Shown in pieces: positions 24,003 through 35,688 of a DNA stretch of 50,864 nt. The stretch lies in assembly GCA_003567855.1 (NCBI GenBank), contig PWYM01000049.1, forward strand, positions 1-50,864. Reading direction: 5' to 3'. Both the position numbers and the translations under genes were made by a program. The notes beneath the pieces are model-generated. The model saw only the letters and a list, made by a program, of their open reading frames with translations, ran no database searches and was not told where the DNA came from. Numbering within the stretch: the stretch's first letter is position 1; every line of letters begins with the position of its first letter. Source of the DNA: Gammaproteobacteria bacterium (GTDB lineage Bacteria > Pseudomonadota > Gammaproteobacteria > Steroidobacterales > PWYM01).

Positions 24003-24087
24003 GCCGATGTGGTGGAATTGGTAGACACGCTGTCTTGAGGGGGCAGTGGCGAAAGCCGTGCCGGTTCGAGTCCGGCCATCGGCACCA
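24003..24087 (+). tRNA. tRNA-Leu (anticodon GAG)
   Basis: 85-base class II tRNA with acceptor arms GCCGATG (24003-24009) and CATCGGC (24077-24083), discriminator A and encoded CCA (24085-24087). The anticodon stem CTGTC/GGCAG encloses TTGAGGG, giving GAG at 24037-24039. A long variable arm follows, and the T-loop GGTTCGAGTCC is normal. Only 15 bases follow secG, so it is likely processed from the secG transcript. Confidence 0.97.
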
Positions 24088-24167
24088 TCTACGTGCATGT
24101 CAGTCCACGCCGGCAGCCGCCCGGCGATCAGTGCCCCGCAGTTCTCCGTGCCCCGGACACGCGGCAC

Positions 24168-24176
24168 TGGTAAAAT
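24168..24176 (+). promoter_or_regulatory. Candidate extended -10 promoter of the nuo operon
   Basis: TGGTAAAAT fits an extended -10 element (TGnTAnAAT). It lies 36 bases before the nuoA ATG in the 125-base gap after tRNA-Leu. No good -35 box is seen. Confidence 0.4.
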
Positions 24177-24212
24177 TGCGGGTTCGACAGGGACGTAGCG
24201 CAGGCACCACGC

Positions 24213-24569
24213 ATGCTCGAACAGTATCTACCGATCCTGCTTTTTCTCACCATTGCCACGGTGATGGGGGTCGCGCTGCTGGTGGCCGGCTTTGCGCTCG
24301 GTCGCGGCACCAAGGACCCGGAGAAGCTCTCGCCCTACGAGTGCGGGTTCGAAGCCTTCGAGGACACGCGCATGAAGTTCGACGTGCGCTACTACCTCGT
24401 CGCCATCCTGTTCATCATTTTTGATCTAGAGATCGCCTTCCTCTTCCCGTGGGCGGTCTCGCTCGACGCCATCGGCGCGTTCGGAATCGCATCGATGGGG
24501 GTGTTTCTCGCAATCCTGGTCGTCGGGTTCATCTACGAGTGGAAGAAGGGGGCGCTGGAATGGGATTGA
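24213..24569 (+). CDS. nuoA: NADH-quinone oxidoreductase subunit A
   Basis: Small membrane subunit of complex I at the junction of the peripheral and membrane arms. 118 residues with three transmembrane helices and the conserved loop [30 protein letters not shown], whose Cys is a family marker. First gene of the 14-gene nuo operon; its end overlaps nuoB by 10 bases. Confidence 0.97.
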   Translation: MLEQYLPILLFLTIATVMGVALLVAGFALGRGTKDPEKLSPYECGFEAFEDTRMKFDVRYYLVAILFIIFDLEIAFLFPWAVSLDAIGAFGIASMGVFLAILVVGFIYEWKKGALEWD

Positions 24570-25081
24570 GCGCTGCTGACACCGCCAGCCGCGAGGCGCT
24601 GGCGCCGGAGCCCGTCCCCGGCGCACCGGGTGGCTACCGCGTCACGTCCATCGACAAGCTGATCAACTGGGCGCGCACGGGTTCGATGTGGCCGATGACC
24701 TTCGGGCTCGCATGCTGCGCCGTCGAGATGATGCACGCCGGCGCCGCGCGCTACGATCTGGACCGTTTCGGCGTGATCTTTCGGCCCAGCCCGCGCCAGT
24801 CCGACGTCATGATCGTCGCCGGCACGCTGGTCAACAAGATGGCGCCGGCTCTGCGCAAGGTCTATGACCAGATGCCCGAGCCGCGCTGGGTCATCTCGAT
24901 GGGTTCATGCGCCAACGGCGGCGGCTACTACCACTACTCCTACGCGGTCACCCGCGGGTGTGACCGCATCGTGCCGGTCGACGTCTACGTGCCCGGTTGT
25001 CCGCCCACCGCGGAAGCGCTGGTCTACGGCATCATCCAGCTGCAGAACAAGATCCGCCGCACCAACACGATCAGCCGGTAG
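24560..25081 (+). CDS. nuoB: NADH-quinone oxidoreductase subunit B
   Basis: Carries the terminal [4Fe-4S] cluster N2 that reduces quinone. 173 residues. The ligands are the tandem Cys pair in [13 protein letters not shown], the Cys in [11 protein letters not shown] and that in [16 protein letters not shown] 24560 lies within nuoA and is preceded by GGGGGCG. Works with NuoC and NuoD, encoded next. Confidence 0.98.
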   Translation: MGLSAADTASREALAPEPVPGAPGGYRVTSIDKLINWARTGSMWPMTFGLACCAVEMMHAGAARYDLDRFGVIFRPSPRQSDVMIVAGTLVNKMAPALRKVYDQMPEPRWVISMGSCANGGGYYHYSYAVTRGCDRIVPVDVYVPGCPPTAEALVYGIIQLQNKIRRTNTISR

Positions 25082-25089
25082 GAGGGCGG

Positions 25090-25845
25090 ATGAAAGCGAG
25101 AATCCAGGCGCTGGCCGAGAAGATCGAGGCGCAATTCGGCGAGCAGGTGCGCAGGCTGCAGACGCGCTGTGGCGAACTTGGCTACGAGATCGCGCCCGGC
25201 CAGCTGGTGGAAGTCTGCACCGCGCTGCGCGACACCGACGGCCTGGATTTCCAGATGCTGATGGACGTCTGCGGTGTGGATTACCTCACCTACGGCAAGG
25301 ACGAATGGACCACCTTCGACGCCACGGAGACCGGTTTCAGCCGCGGTGTCCGGCGCGGTCAGCCCGGCATGGAGGCGCACTTCGCCGCCACCACCGATGT
25401 GGACGGTGAGCCCGTGAAGGCGCCGAGCCGGCGCTTTGCGGTCGTCTACCACCTGCTTTCGATTCGCAACAATACGCGGCTGCGCCTGGTCAGCTACTGC
25501 GAAGACGACGAGTACCCGATGATCGACTCGGTCGTCGACGTGTGGAGCAGCGCGAACTGGTTTGAACGCGAGGCGTTCGATCTGTTCGGCATCCTGTTCC
25601 GCGGCCATCCGGATCTGCGACGGCTGCTCACCGACTACGGTTTCATCGGGCATCCGTTCCGCAAGGACTTCCCGCTCATCGGCGAGGTCGAGGTCCGCTA
25701 CGATCCGGACCGGCGCCGTGTCATATATGAACCGGTGAGCATAGAGCCGCGCACGCTGGTGCCGCGCGTGATCCGCGACGACCACCGCTACGAACCCCAG
25801 ATCAGTGACGACGCATCCTTTCGCGAGGCCGGCGGCAATGCCTGA
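25090..25845 (+). CDS. nuoC: NADH-quinone oxidoreductase subunit C
   Basis: 30-kDa-type peripheral subunit of complex I, 251 residues. The family signature is in [22 protein letters not shown], then [20 protein letters not shown] 25090 has GGAGG just upstream. It is a separate gene, unlike the fused nuoCD of E. coli, and overlaps nuoD by 8 bases. Confidence 0.98.
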   Translation: MKARIQALAEKIEAQFGEQVRRLQTRCGELGYEIAPGQLVEVCTALRDTDGLDFQMLMDVCGVDYLTYGKDEWTTFDATETGFSRGVRRGQPGMEAHFAATTDVDGEPVKAPSRRFAVVYHLLSIRNNTRLRLVSYCEDDEYPMIDSVVDVWSSANWFEREAFDLFGILFRGHPDLRRLLTDYGFIGHPFRKDFPLIGEVEVRYDPDRRRVIYEPVSIEPRTLVPRVIRDDHRYEPQISDDASFREAGGNA

Positions 25846-27091
25846 GCTGCAAAGCTACACGATGAACTTCGGGCCACAGCACCCCGCCGCGCACGGCGTG
25901 CTGCGCCTGGTACTCGAAATGGACGGGGAAACCATCCAGAAGGCCGACCCGCACGTCGGTCTGCTGCATCGCGCGACCGAAAAGCTCGCCGAGAGCAAGC
26001 CTTTCAACCAGTCCATCGGCTACATGGACCGGCTCGACTACGTGTCGATGATGTGCAATGAGCACGGCTACGTGCTTGCGATCGAAAAACTGCTCGGAAT
26101 CACGCCGCCGCTGCGCGCGCAGTACATCCGCGTGATGTACGACGAGATCACGCGCATCCTCAACCACCTGATGTGGCTTGGCGCGCACGGGCTCGACATC
26201 GGTGCGATGAGCGTGTTCCTGTACTGCTTCCGGGAACGCGAAGACCTCATGGACTGCTACGAGGCGGTCTCGGGCACACGCATGCACGCCACGTACTACC
26301 GTCCCGGCGGCGTCTACCGTGACCTGCCGGAGCAGATGCCGCGCTTCGAGCCCTCGAAGTTCCGCACAGAAAAGGAACTCGCGCGCATGAACGAGGCGCG
26401 TTCGGGCTCGCTGCTCGACTTCATCGACGACTTCGCCCAACGCTTCCCGGCGTGCGTGGACACCTACGAAACGCTGCTCACGGACAACCGCATCTGGAAG
26501 CAGCGCACGGTCAACATCGGCGTGGTGAGCCCGGAGCGCGCCATGCAGCTCGGTTTCTCGGGCCCGATGCTGCGCGGTTCCGGCATAGAGTGGGACCTGC
26601 GCAAGAAGCAGCCCTACGAGGTCTATGACCGCGTCGACTTCGATATTCCCGTCGGCGTCAACGGCGACTGCTACGACCGCTACCTCGTGCGCATCGAGGA
26701 AATGCGCCAGTCCGCGCGCATCATCCGCCAATGCGTGCAGTGGCTGCGCGAAAACCCGGGCCCGGTGATTACCGATGACCGCAAGGTGGCGCCGCCGAAG
26801 CGCGTCGAGATGAAAGACGACATGGAGTCGCTGATTCACCACTTCAAGCTCTACACCGAGGGCTACTGCGTACCCGAGGGCGAGGCCTACGCTGCGATCG
26901 AGCACCCCAAGGGCGAATTCGGCTGCTACATCGTCTCCGATGGCGCCAACAAGCCCTACCGCGTGAAGGTGCGCGCGGCGGGTTTTGCGCACCTCGCCGC
27001 GATGAGCGAAATGGTCGAAGGCCACATGCTTGCCGACGTGGTCGCGGTGATCGGCACCCAGGATATCGTGTTTGGCGAGATAGACCGCTGA
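25838..27091 (+). CDS. nuoD: NADH-quinone oxidoreductase subunit D
   Basis: 49-kDa-type subunit forming the quinone pocket with NuoB. 417 residues. Conserved parts: [48 protein letters not shown] and the C-terminal [12 protein letters not shown] 25838 has GAGG 9 bases upstream; a GTG at 25805 would add 11 residues. It is related to the large subunit of NiFe hydrogenases but lacks their metal cysteines. Its TGA shares a base with the nuoE ATG. Confidence 0.98.
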   Translation: MPELQSYTMNFGPQHPAAHGVLRLVLEMDGETIQKADPHVGLLHRATEKLAESKPFNQSIGYMDRLDYVSMMCNEHGYVLAIEKLLGITPPLRAQYIRVMYDEITRILNHLMWLGAHGLDIGAMSVFLYCFREREDLMDCYEAVSGTRMHATYYRPGGVYRDLPEQMPRFEPSKFRTEKELARMNEARSGSLLDFIDDFAQRFPACVDTYETLLTDNRIWKQRTVNIGVVSPERAMQLGFSGPMLRGSGIEWDLRKKQPYEVYDRVDFDIPVGVNGDCYDRYLVRIEEMRQSARIIRQCVQWLRENPGPVITDDRKVAPPKRVEMKDDMESLIHHFKLYTEGYCVPEGEAYAAIEHPKGEFGCYIVSDGANKPYRVKVRAAGFAHLAAMSEMVEGHMLADVVAVIGTQDIVFGEIDR

Positions 27092-27600
27092 TGGCTGAAA
27101 CTCAGGACAAGCAGGGCGCGCAGCGCCTGTCGGCACATGTGTGCGAGGAGATCGACCGTTGGGTGGCACGCTTCCCGGAGGGGCGGCAGCGCTCGGCGGT
27201 GATCGGCGCGCTGCACGCGGTTCAACACGAGAACCACGGCTACCTCACGCCCGAGCTCATGGATGCGGTGGCCGACTACCTGTCGCTGCCGCCCATACAG
27301 GTCTACGAGGTCGCAACCTTCTACTCGATGTTCGAGACGCGGCCCGTGGGCCGCCACCACGTGTCGGTTTGCACGAACATCTCGTGCTACCTGTGCGGCG
27401 GCGAAGACATTCTCGCCCACGTGGAGAAAAAGCTCGGGATCCGCGTCGGTGAAAGCACCGAGGACGGGCGCATCTACCTGAAGAAGGAAGAGGAATGCCT
27501 CGCCGCGTGCTGCGGCGCGCCGATGATGATGGTCGACCACGTCTATCACGAGAATCTCACGACCGACATGGTCGACGAGATTCTGGATGCGCTGGAATAG
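27091..27600 (+). CDS. nuoE: NADH-quinone oxidoreductase subunit E
   Basis: 24-kDa-type NADH-module subunit with a [2Fe-2S] cluster (N1a). 169 residues. Thioredoxin-like domain with ligands in SVCTNISCYLCGG and in EEECLAACCGAPMM. The N-terminal helical part contains VIGALHAVQHENHGYLTPE. Coupled to nuoD through TGATG. Confidence 0.97.
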   Translation: MAETQDKQGAQRLSAHVCEEIDRWVARFPEGRQRSAVIGALHAVQHENHGYLTPELMDAVADYLSLPPIQVYEVATFYSMFETRPVGRHHVSVCTNISCYLCGGEDILAHVEKKLGIRVGESTEDGRIYLKKEEECLAACCGAPMMMVDHVYHENLTTDMVDEILDALE

Positions 27601-27614
27601 CGCCGGGGGCCTTG

Positions 27615-28913
27615 ATGACCGAACGCAACATGCTTTGCCTGGCGACGCTCGACAAGGAGAACCCGGCAAGTCTCGGCACCTACCGCAGCGTCGGCGGGTA
27701 TGAGGCGTGGGAGCGCATCCTGCGTGGCGAGTTCACGCAGGAGCAGATCATCGAAATGGTCAAGAACTCCGGCCTGCGCGGCCGCGGCGGTGCCGGCTTT
27801 CCCACCGGGTTGAAGTGGTCGTTCATGCCGCGCAATGCGCCTGGCCAGAAGTACATTCTCTGCAATTCTGACGAAAGTGAGCCGGGCACCTGCCACGACC
27901 GCGAGATTCTGCGCTACAACCCGCACTCGGTCATCGAGGGCATGGCGATCGCGGGCTACGCGATAGGCGCCACGGTCGGCTACAACTACATCCGCGGTGA
28001 GTTCATCGCAGAGCCGGTGCCAGCGTTCGAGCGCGCGCTGGAAGAGGCCTACGAGGCCGGCCTGCTGGGGCGTGACATCAACGGCTCCGGCGTGGACTTC
28101 GACTGCTACACCTTCGTCGGTGCCGGTGCCTACATCTGCGGCGAGGAAACCGCGTTGATGGAGTCGCTCGAAGGCAAGCAGGGCAAGCCGCGCTTCAAGC
28201 CGCCGTTCCCGGCCAACTACGGCATCTACGGGCGGCCCACGACGATCAACAACACGCAGAGCCTCGCGTCGGTGCCGGCGATCATCCGCAACGGGCCCGA
28301 CTGGTTCCGTGAGCTCGGCACCGAATCCTGTGGCGGGCCGGCGATATTCTCGGTCTCCGGCCACGTCAACCGGCCGGGCAACTACGAACTGCCGCTGGGC
28401 ATCGAGTTCCAGGAACTCATCGGTATCGCCGGTGGCATTCGTGGCGGGCGCGAGCTCAAGGCGGTGATCCCTGGGGGGTCATCGACGCCGGTGGTGCCCG
28501 CCGCGAGCATCGTCGACAAGCGCCTCGACTTCGACACCATGCGTGAACTGGGCACCGGCTTCGGGACCGGTGCCATGGTCGTGATGGATGAAACCACCTG
28601 CATGGTCGGCATGCTGCGCAGGATTGCGCGTTTCTACTACGCCGAGTCGTGCGGTCAGTGCACGCCATGCCGCGAAGGCACCGGCTGGCTTTACCGGATG
28701 CTCACGCGCATCGTGGAAGGGCAGGGGACGTCTGCAGACATCGACCTCCTGGTCGACGTCGCGAACAAGATCGAGGGCCATACGATCTGCGCCTTCGGCG
28801 ACGCGGCCGCGTGGCCGGTGCAGAGCTTCATCCGCCATTTCCGCCACGAGTTCGAGTACATGGTCGAGCACGGTGGACGCAGCATTGTGGAGGCCCGGGC
28901 GGCCGCCGCCTGA
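27615..28913 (+). CDS. nuoF: NADH-quinone oxidoreductase subunit F
   Basis: NADH- and FMN-binding subunit with [4Fe-4S] cluster N3; electron entry point. 432 residues. NADH motif GRGGAGFPTGLKW, FMN region CNSDESEPGTCHDREIL, the SLBB region near residues 240-330, and the cluster ligands CGQCTPCREGTGW. ATG 27615 follows a GGGGG stretch; 14 bases after nuoE. Confidence 0.98.
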   Translation: MTERNMLCLATLDKENPASLGTYRSVGGYEAWERILRGEFTQEQIIEMVKNSGLRGRGGAGFPTGLKWSFMPRNAPGQKYILCNSDESEPGTCHDREILRYNPHSVIEGMAIAGYAIGATVGYNYIRGEFIAEPVPAFERALEEAYEAGLLGRDINGSGVDFDCYTFVGAGAYICGEETALMESLEGKQGKPRFKPPFPANYGIYGRPTTINNTQSLASVPAIIRNGPDWFRELGTESCGGPAIFSVSGHVNRPGNYELPLGIEFQELIGIAGGIRGGRELKAVIPGGSSTPVVPAASIVDKRLDFDTMRELGTGFGTGAMVVMDETTCMVGMLRRIARFYYAESCGQCTPCREGTGWLYRMLTRIVEGQGTSADIDLLVDVANKIEGHTICAFGDAAAWPVQSFIRHFRHEFEYMVEHGGRSIVEARAAAA

Positions 28914-28928
28914 GCCGGGAAGGATCCT

Positions 28929-31136
28929 ATGAGCGACGATCTGGTCAACATCGAGGTCAACGGCCGCACGCTGCAGGCGCGCAAGGGGCAGATGCTCATC
29001 GAAGTCACCGATGACGCGGATGTCTACGTGCCCCGGTTCTGTTACCACCGCAACCTGAGCGTCGCGGCGAACTGCCGCATGTGCCTCGTCGAGGTCGAAA
29101 AGGCGCCCAAGCCGCTGCCCGCGTGCGCGACACCGGTCAACGACGGCATGAAGGTGTACACGCGGTCGCCGAAGGCGATCGCCGCGCAGCGCGCGACGAT
29201 GGAGTTCCTGCTGATCAACCATCCGCTCGACTGTCCCATCTGTGACCAGGGCGGAGAGTGCGAGCTGCAGGACATCGCGATGGGCTTCGGGCGGGGCGTT
29301 TCGCGCTTCACCGAACGCAAGCGGGTCGTCAAGGACAAGGACCTCGGCCCGCTGGTGTCGACCGACATGACGCGCTGTATCCACTGCACACGCTGCGTGC
29401 GCTTTACGCAGGAGATCGCCGGTTACCAGGAGCTCGGCACCATCGGTCGCGGCGAGCGTACCGAGATCGGCACCTACATCGAGCGCAGCGTGGACCACGA
29501 ACTCTCGGGCAACATCATTGACCTGTGCCCGGTCGGCGCACTGAACAACAAGCCCTACAGGTACAGCGCCCGCGCCTGGGAGATGACCCAGCATGCGCTG
29601 GTCGCCGGCCACGACTGCGTCGGCTCGGCGATTCACGCGCACGTGTTGCGCGGGCGTCTGAAGCGGGTGGTGCCGCGCGACAATGACGCGATCAACGAGA
29701 CCTGGGCCAGCGACCGCGACCGCTACAGCTACGAGGGTCTCTACAGCGAAGACCGGCTCCTGCGTCCGCTGGTCCGCGACCGGGGCGGCTGGCACGAGGT
29801 GGAGTGGGAACAGGCACTGACCCACGTCGCCGAGCGGCTGCGCGATACGCTCGGTAATGACGGCGATCACCTTGGCACGCTGTGCTCGCCGTCGGCGACA
29901 CTGGAAGAAAGCTACCTGCTCGCGCGCATCGCGCGACACCTCGGCAGTGGCAACCTCGACCACCGCCTGCGCGCGCGCGACACGCGCGACCAGGCATCCG
30001 ACCCGCCGTTCACGGCGCTCGGTACCCGCATTGACGCACTGGAGTCGCACGGTGCGATCCTCGTCGTGGCGTCGAACCTGCGACGCGAAGTGCCGATCAT
30101 CGCCCACCGCGTGCGCAAGGCGGCCCTGGGCGGCACGCGCGTGTCGTTCATCAATCCGGCCCGTTACGAATACCTGTTCCCGCTGAGCCAGTATCTCGAG
30201 GCCGATGCGGGTGCACTGGCCTCGGAGCTCGCAGCGCTGCTCGCCGCGGCGGTCGAGGTCACGTGCACCGCGGTGCCGGCCCATCTCGCCGGCGCGGTCG
30301 ACGGCGTGCAGGTCGATGACGGACACCGTGCGCTGGCGCGCGAGCTCGCCAACGCCGAACACGCGACGGTGATGCTCGGGCTGCTCGCGCAGCGCCATCC
30401 TGCACTGGCCGACATCCGGGCGCTCGCCGCCGGGGTCGCGACGCTATGCGGGGCGAGTTTCGGCGCGCTGAGCGAGGGCGCCAACAGCGCCGGTGCAGCG
30501 CTGGCAGGCATGCTGCCGCATCGCGAGGCCGGCGGTACACCGGCGGCGCGTCCGGGCCGTGGCATGTACGAGATGTTCGCATCGCCTCGCAAGGCCTACC
30601 TGCTTTACGGCTTCGAACCGGACGCCGACACGTCGGACCCGGAACTTGCCACCAAGGCGCTGGCGTCGGCCGATTTCAACGTCGCGTTCACGCAGTACGA
30701 CACCGAGATCCTGCGCGAGAGCTGCCACGTGCTGTTGCCGGTATCAGCCTTTCCGGAAACCTCGGGCACCTTCGTCAACGTGGAGGGACGCTGGCAGAGC
30801 CAGGCGGGCGCGTCGCGCGCGCCGGGCGAGACGCGTCCTGGCTGGAAGGTGCTGCGCGTGCTCGGCAACCTGCTTGAGCTGCCCGACTGTGACTACGTCG
30901 CGTCCACGGATGTGCGCGATGCACTCCTGGCCGCAATCGGCGGTGAGCCCGCGCCAGCGCCGTTGCAGACCGACTTTGCAGCCTCCCGGGCGCCGGCGCA
31001 CGTCAATACGGACGCGCTCGATATCCCCATCTACGCCGTCGATGCGCTCGTGCGCCGCGCCGATGCGTTGCAGCAGACCCGCATCGCCATCGAATCCGCA
31101 TCCGCCGCGCCGACCGCGCGTGCGGTAAACGACTGA
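28929..31136 (+). CDS. nuoG: NADH-quinone oxidoreductase subunit G
   Basis: 75-kDa-type iron-sulfur subunit, 735 residues, shorter than E. coli NuoG (about 900). N-terminal [2Fe-2S] ferredoxin ligands in [21 protein letters not shown] and LPACATPV. The [14 protein letters not shown] segment gives His/Cys and Cys ligands, and [16 protein letters not shown] with [10 protein letters not shown] gives the [4Fe-4S] ligands. A molybdopterin-oxidoreductase-like domain fills the remainder (about 220-680). GAAGGA lies before the ATG. Confidence 0.97.
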   Translation: MSDDLVNIEVNGRTLQARKGQMLIEVTDDADVYVPRFCYHRNLSVAANCRMCLVEVEKAPKPLPACATPVNDGMKVYTRSPKAIAAQRATMEFLLINHPLDCPICDQGGECELQDIAMGFGRGVSRFTERKRVVKDKDLGPLVSTDMTRCIHCTRCVRFTQEIAGYQELGTIGRGERTEIGTYIERSVDHELSGNIIDLCPVGALNNKPYRYSARAWEMTQHALVAGHDCVGSAIHAHVLRGRLKRVVPRDNDAINETWASDRDRYSYEGLYSEDRLLRPLVRDRGGWHEVEWEQALTHVAERLRDTLGNDGDHLGTLCSPSATLEESYLLARIARHLGSGNLDHRLRARDTRDQASDPPFTALGTRIDALESHGAILVVASNLRREVPIIAHRVRKAALGGTRVSFINPARYEYLFPLSQYLEADAGALASELAALLAAAVEVTCTAVPAHLAGAVDGVQVDDGHRALARELANAEHATVMLGLLAQRHPALADIRALAAGVATLCGASFGALSEGANSAGAALAGMLPHREAGGTPAARPGRGMYEMFASPRKAYLLYGFEPDADTSDPELATKALASADFNVAFTQYDTEILRESCHVLLPVSAFPETSGTFVNVEGRWQSQAGASRAPGETRPGWKVLRVLGNLLELPDCDYVASTDVRDALLAAIGGEPAPAPLQTDFAASRAPAHVNTDALDIPIYAVDALVRRADALQQTRIAIESASAAPTARAVND

Positions 31137-31146
31137 GGGGCTGCGC

Positions 31147-32214
<1,068 letters not shown>

Positions 32215-32228
32215 ATGATGGTGTTGCG

Positions 32229-32717
32229 ATGAGCAGAGCCACGAGTTTCGTCAAGACCTATTTCCTCTGGGAGTTGTTGCAGGGGATGCGCGTCACGCTG
32301 CGCAACCTGTTCGTGCGAAAGGTCACGCTGAACTACCCCGAGGAAAAGGCGCCGCAGTCGCCGCGCTTTCGCGGGCTGCATGCGCTGCGACGCTACCCTA
32401 ACGGCGAGGAGCGCTGTATCGCGTGCAAGCTGTGCGAGGCGGTCTGCCCGGCGCTTGCGATCACCATAGAATCAACGACCGCGGCCGACGGCACACGCCG
32501 CACCAGCCGCTACGACATCGATCTTTTCAAGTGCATCTACTGCGGGTTCTGCGAAGAGGCGTGCCCGGTAGATGCCGTCGTCGAGACGCGTATTCACGAA
32601 TACCACATGGAGCGTCGCGGCGAGAACATCATGACCAAGGACAAGCTGCTGGCGGTTGGAGATCGGTACGAGCCGATGATCGCCGCGGACAAGGCTGCCG
32701 ACGCGATCTATCGCTGA
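32229..32717 (+). CDS. nuoI: NADH-quinone oxidoreductase subunit I
   Basis: 8Fe-ferredoxin-type subunit (clusters N6a, N6b) passing electrons to NuoB. 162 residues. Two motifs: [12 protein letters not shown] and [12 protein letters not shown]. An amphipathic N-terminal helix (about 1-30) anchors it to the membrane arm. Confidence 0.98.
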   Translation: MSRATSFVKTYFLWELLQGMRVTLRNLFVRKVTLNYPEEKAPQSPRFRGLHALRRYPNGEERCIACKLCEAVCPALAITIESTTAADGTRRTSRYDIDLFKCIYCGFCEEACPVDAVVETRIHEYHMERRGENIMTKDKLLAVGDRYEPMIAADKAADAIYR

Positions 32718-32790
32718 TGACACCGCGGCCGCCGCGCGCTGATGCAGTGCGCGGCGGGAACTTCGCGCAGGCACTCTCGGGAGTGGGACT

Positions 32791-33390
32791 TTGACGGGAA
32801 ATCTGCTGTTTTTCGGCTTTGCCGCGGTGCTCATCGTGGCGGCACTGGGCGTGATCACCTCGCGCAACCCGGTGCATTCGGCGATGTTCCTCGTGCTTGC
32901 GTTTTTCACGAGCGCCGCGCTGTGGCTGCTGCTCGAGGCCGAGTTCCTGGCGATCGTGCTGGTGCTGGTCTACGTGGGCGCCGTGATGGTGCTGTTTCTC
33001 TTCGTCGTGATGATGCTCGACATCAACACCGAACGCCTGCGGGAAGGGTTCACGCGCTACGCGCCGCTGGGTGTAGGCATTGCGCTGCTGATCGTGATCC
33101 AGATCGGTCATGTGATCTGGTTCCGAGGTGCCGATACCGAACTCGTCGCCCGCCCGGAGCCGCGACCCGAGGGCTACAGCAATACCGCCGAGCTGGGGCA
33201 GGTGCTTTACACCGAGCACGTGTACGCCTTCGAGCTCGCAGCGGTCATCCTGCTGCTGGCCATCGTCGCGGCGATTTCATTGACGATGCGCAAGCGCCCT
33301 GGCCTGAAGGCCCAGGACGTGGCCCGACAGGTTGCAGTCAATCCCAAGGACCGGGTGCGGATCGTGAAGATGGACGCCGAGAAGGACTGA
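32791..33390 (+). CDS. nuoJ: NADH-quinone oxidoreductase subunit J
   Basis: Membrane subunit of complex I, 199 residues, five transmembrane helices; the third contains [19 protein letters not shown], the conserved region with a pi-bulge in solved structures. Start is TTG 32791 with CGGGAG about 10 bases upstream. The 73-base gap after nuoI is the longest inside the operon. Confidence 0.97.
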   Translation: MTGNLLFFGFAAVLIVAALGVITSRNPVHSAMFLVLAFFTSAALWLLLEAEFLAIVLVLVYVGAVMVLFLFVVMMLDINTERLREGFTRYAPLGVGIALLIVIQIGHVIWFRGADTELVARPEPRPEGYSNTAELGQVLYTEHVYAFELAAVILLLAIVAAISLTMRKRPGLKAQDVARQVAVNPKDRVRIVKMDAEKD

Positions 33391-33397
33391 ATACGGC

Positions 33398-33703
33398 ATG
33401 GTTCCCATATCGCATTACCTGATGCTCGCGGCAATTTTGTTTGCGATTGGCGTCACGGGCATCTTCCTGAACAGGAAGAACGTCATATTGCTGCTGATGT
33501 GCATCGAGCTGATGCTGCTGGCGGTGAATTTCAACTTCATCGCCTTCTCGCGAATGCTCGACGACGTGATGGGGCAGGTGTTCGTGTTCTTCATCCTCAC
33601 GGTTGCCGCGGCCGAGGCGGCGATCGGGCTCGCGATCCTGGTGGTGCTGTTCCGCGCCCGCCAGAGCATCAACGTCGAAGACCTGGACACGCTGAGGGGC
33701 TGA
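33398..33703 (+). CDS. nuoK: NADH-quinone oxidoreductase subunit K
   Basis: MrpC-like subunit, 101 residues and three transmembrane helices. Conserved acidic residues lie in [14 protein letters not shown] and in [14 protein letters not shown]. Part of the proton path. Begins 7 bases after nuoJ. Confidence 0.97.
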   Translation: MVPISHYLMLAAILFAIGVTGIFLNRKNVILLLMCIELMLLAVNFNFIAFSRMLDDVMGQVFVFFILTVAAAEAAIGLAILVVLFRARQSINVEDLDTLRG

Positions 33704-33707
33704 CACG

Positions 33708-35660
33708 GTGGAAACGGTATATCTGCTCATCGTGCTGGCCCCGCTGGTCGCGGCAGCGATCGCCGGCCTCGCCGGCAAAGTGGTCGGTCGCACCGGTGCC
33801 CATACGGTCACCATCCTCGGCGTAGGTCTTGCCTTCGTACTGTCGCTGATCGTCGCGTGGGACGTGTTCATCACCGGCGCGGACGTGTTCAACGGGACCG
33901 TTTACACGTGGGCGGTCGCCGGTGACCTCGCGATGGAAATCGGGTTCCTGATCGACCCGCTGTCGGCCATGATGATGGTGGTCGTGACCTTCGTGTCACT
34001 GATGGTGCATGTCTACACCATCGGCTACATGCACGGCGACCCGGGCTATCAGCGCTTCTTCAGCTACATTTCTCTGTTCACCTTCGCGATGCTGATGCTC
34101 GTGATGTCGAACAACTTCCTGCAGCTGTTCTTCGGCTGGGAAGCGGTGGGCCTCGTGTCCTACCTGCTGATCGGTTTCTGGTACAAGCGTCCGACCGCGA
34201 TCTTCGCCAACCTGAAGGCCTTTCTCGTCAACCGCGTGGGTGACTTCGGCTTCATTCTCGGTATCAGTGCGGTACTGATGTACACGGGGTCGCTGGACTA
34301 CTACACGGTGTTCGGCCAGGCCGAGGGCATGCAGTCGGAGACGATCAACATCTGGGGCGATGCCCAGTGGTCGCTGCTCACGGTCGCCTGCATCCTGCTG
34401 TTCATTGGTGCCATGGGCAAGTCGGCGCAGGTGCCGCTGCACGTGTGGCTGCCGGACTCGATGGAAGGCCCGACGCCGATTTCGGCGCTGATTCACGCCG
34501 CGACCATGGTCACCGCGGGCATTTTCATGGTCGCGCGCATGTCGCCGCTGTTCGAGTACTCGACGGCCGCGTTGAGCTTCGTCCTGGTGATCGGCGCGAC
34601 GACGGCGTTTTTCATGGGGCTCCTGGGCCTCGTGCAGAACGACATCAAGCGCGTGGTCGCGTATTCGACGCTGTCCCAGCTCGGTTACATGACGGTCGCG
34701 CTGGGCGCTTCGGCCTACGCGGCCGGCGTCTTCCACCTGATGACGCATGCGTTCTTCAAGGCGCTGCTGTTTCTCGCCGCGGGCTCGGTGATCATCGGCA
34801 TGCACCACGTGCAGGACATGCGCCGCATGGGCGGTCTGCGCCGTTACATGCCGATCACGTACTGGACCTGCCTGATCGGGTCTCTGGCGCTGATCGGGTT
34901 CCCGGGCATGTCGGGCTATTTTTCCAAGGACGCGCTGATCGAGGCCGTCCATGCGGCCGAGCTTCCGGGCGCCGGTTACGCCTACTGGTGCGTGTTGCTC
35001 GGCGTGTTCGTCACGGCGCTGTACACGTTCCGGATGTTCTTCATGGTCTTCCACGGACCGGAACGCTTCGATGACGAAACCCGCTCGCACCTGCATGAAT
35101 CCCCTTGGGTGGTCACGGTGCCGCTGGTGCTGCTCGCCATACCGTCGGTGGTGATCGGCTGGCTGACAATCGGTCCGCTGCTTTTCGGCGGCGCCTTCGG
35201 CGACGCCATTTTCGTGCTTCCGGAGAACGACACGCTGGCGACGGTTGCGGGCTACTTCACGTCGCCGGCGGGCTTCGTCGCCCACGGCTTCATGACCCCT
35301 GCGCTGTATCTTGCGGGCGCCGGTGTTTTGGTCGCGTGGTTCCTCTATATACGACGCCCCGAGCTGCCCGAGCGTATCCAGGATCGGCTTGAGCCCGTGC
35401 ACCGGGTGCTGGTGGCCAAGTACTACTTCGACGACGTCAACGAGAAAGTGCTCGCCGCAGGCAGCCGCTTCCTGGGCGGCGCGCTTTGGCGCGGTGGCGA
35501 CCAGGGCATCATTGACGGCGTACTCGTCAACGGCAGTGCGCGTGCGATGGGGCATATCGCCGGGATCGTGCGGCGTGCACAGACCGGGTTTCTCCACCAC
35601 TACGCGTTCGTGATGATCATCGGGCTGGCGCTGCTGCTCGGCTGGCTGCTGCTGCGCTAG
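33708..35660 (+). CDS. nuoL: NADH-quinone oxidoreductase subunit L
   Basis: Distal antiporter-like proton-pumping subunit. 650 residues, many transmembrane helices. The core region contains LFFGWEAVGLVSYLLIGFWY, the WLPDSMEGPTPISALIHAA loop and the C-terminal lateral helix with final transmembrane anchor. Start GTG 33708, 4 bases after nuoK. Confidence 0.98.
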   Translation: METVYLLIVLAPLVAAAIAGLAGKVVGRTGAHTVTILGVGLAFVLSLIVAWDVFITGADVFNGTVYTWAVAGDLAMEIGFLIDPLSAMMMVVVTFVSLMVHVYTIGYMHGDPGYQRFFSYISLFTFAMLMLVMSNNFLQLFFGWEAVGLVSYLLIGFWYKRPTAIFANLKAFLVNRVGDFGFILGISAVLMYTGSLDYYTVFGQAEGMQSETINIWGDAQWSLLTVACILLFIGAMGKSAQVPLHVWLPDSMEGPTPISALIHAATMVTAGIFMVARMSPLFEYSTAALSFVLVIGATTAFFMGLLGLVQNDIKRVVAYSTLSQLGYMTVALGASAYAAGVFHLMTHAFFKALLFLAAGSVIIGMHHVQDMRRMGGLRRYMPITYWTCLIGSLALIGFPGMSGYFSKDALIEAVHAAELPGAGYAYWCVLLGVFVTALYTFRMFFMVFHGPERFDDETRSHLHESPWVVTVPLVLLAIPSVVIGWLTIGPLLFGGAFGDAIFVLPENDTLATVAGYFTSPAGFVAHGFMTPALYLAGAGVLVAWFLYIRRPELPERIQDRLEPVHRVLVAKYYFDDVNEKVLAAGSRFLGGALWRGGDQGIIDGVLVNGSARAMGHIAGIVRRAQTGFLHHYAFVMIIGLALLLGWLLLR

Positions 35661-35688
35661 AACCAGGAACTACGGGACTGACGATTCG

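Noticed and set aside
28479-30398. A 639-codon minus-strand frame opposite nuoF/nuoG
   Set aside because: Shadow of conserved iron-sulfur subunits; no recognisable domain.
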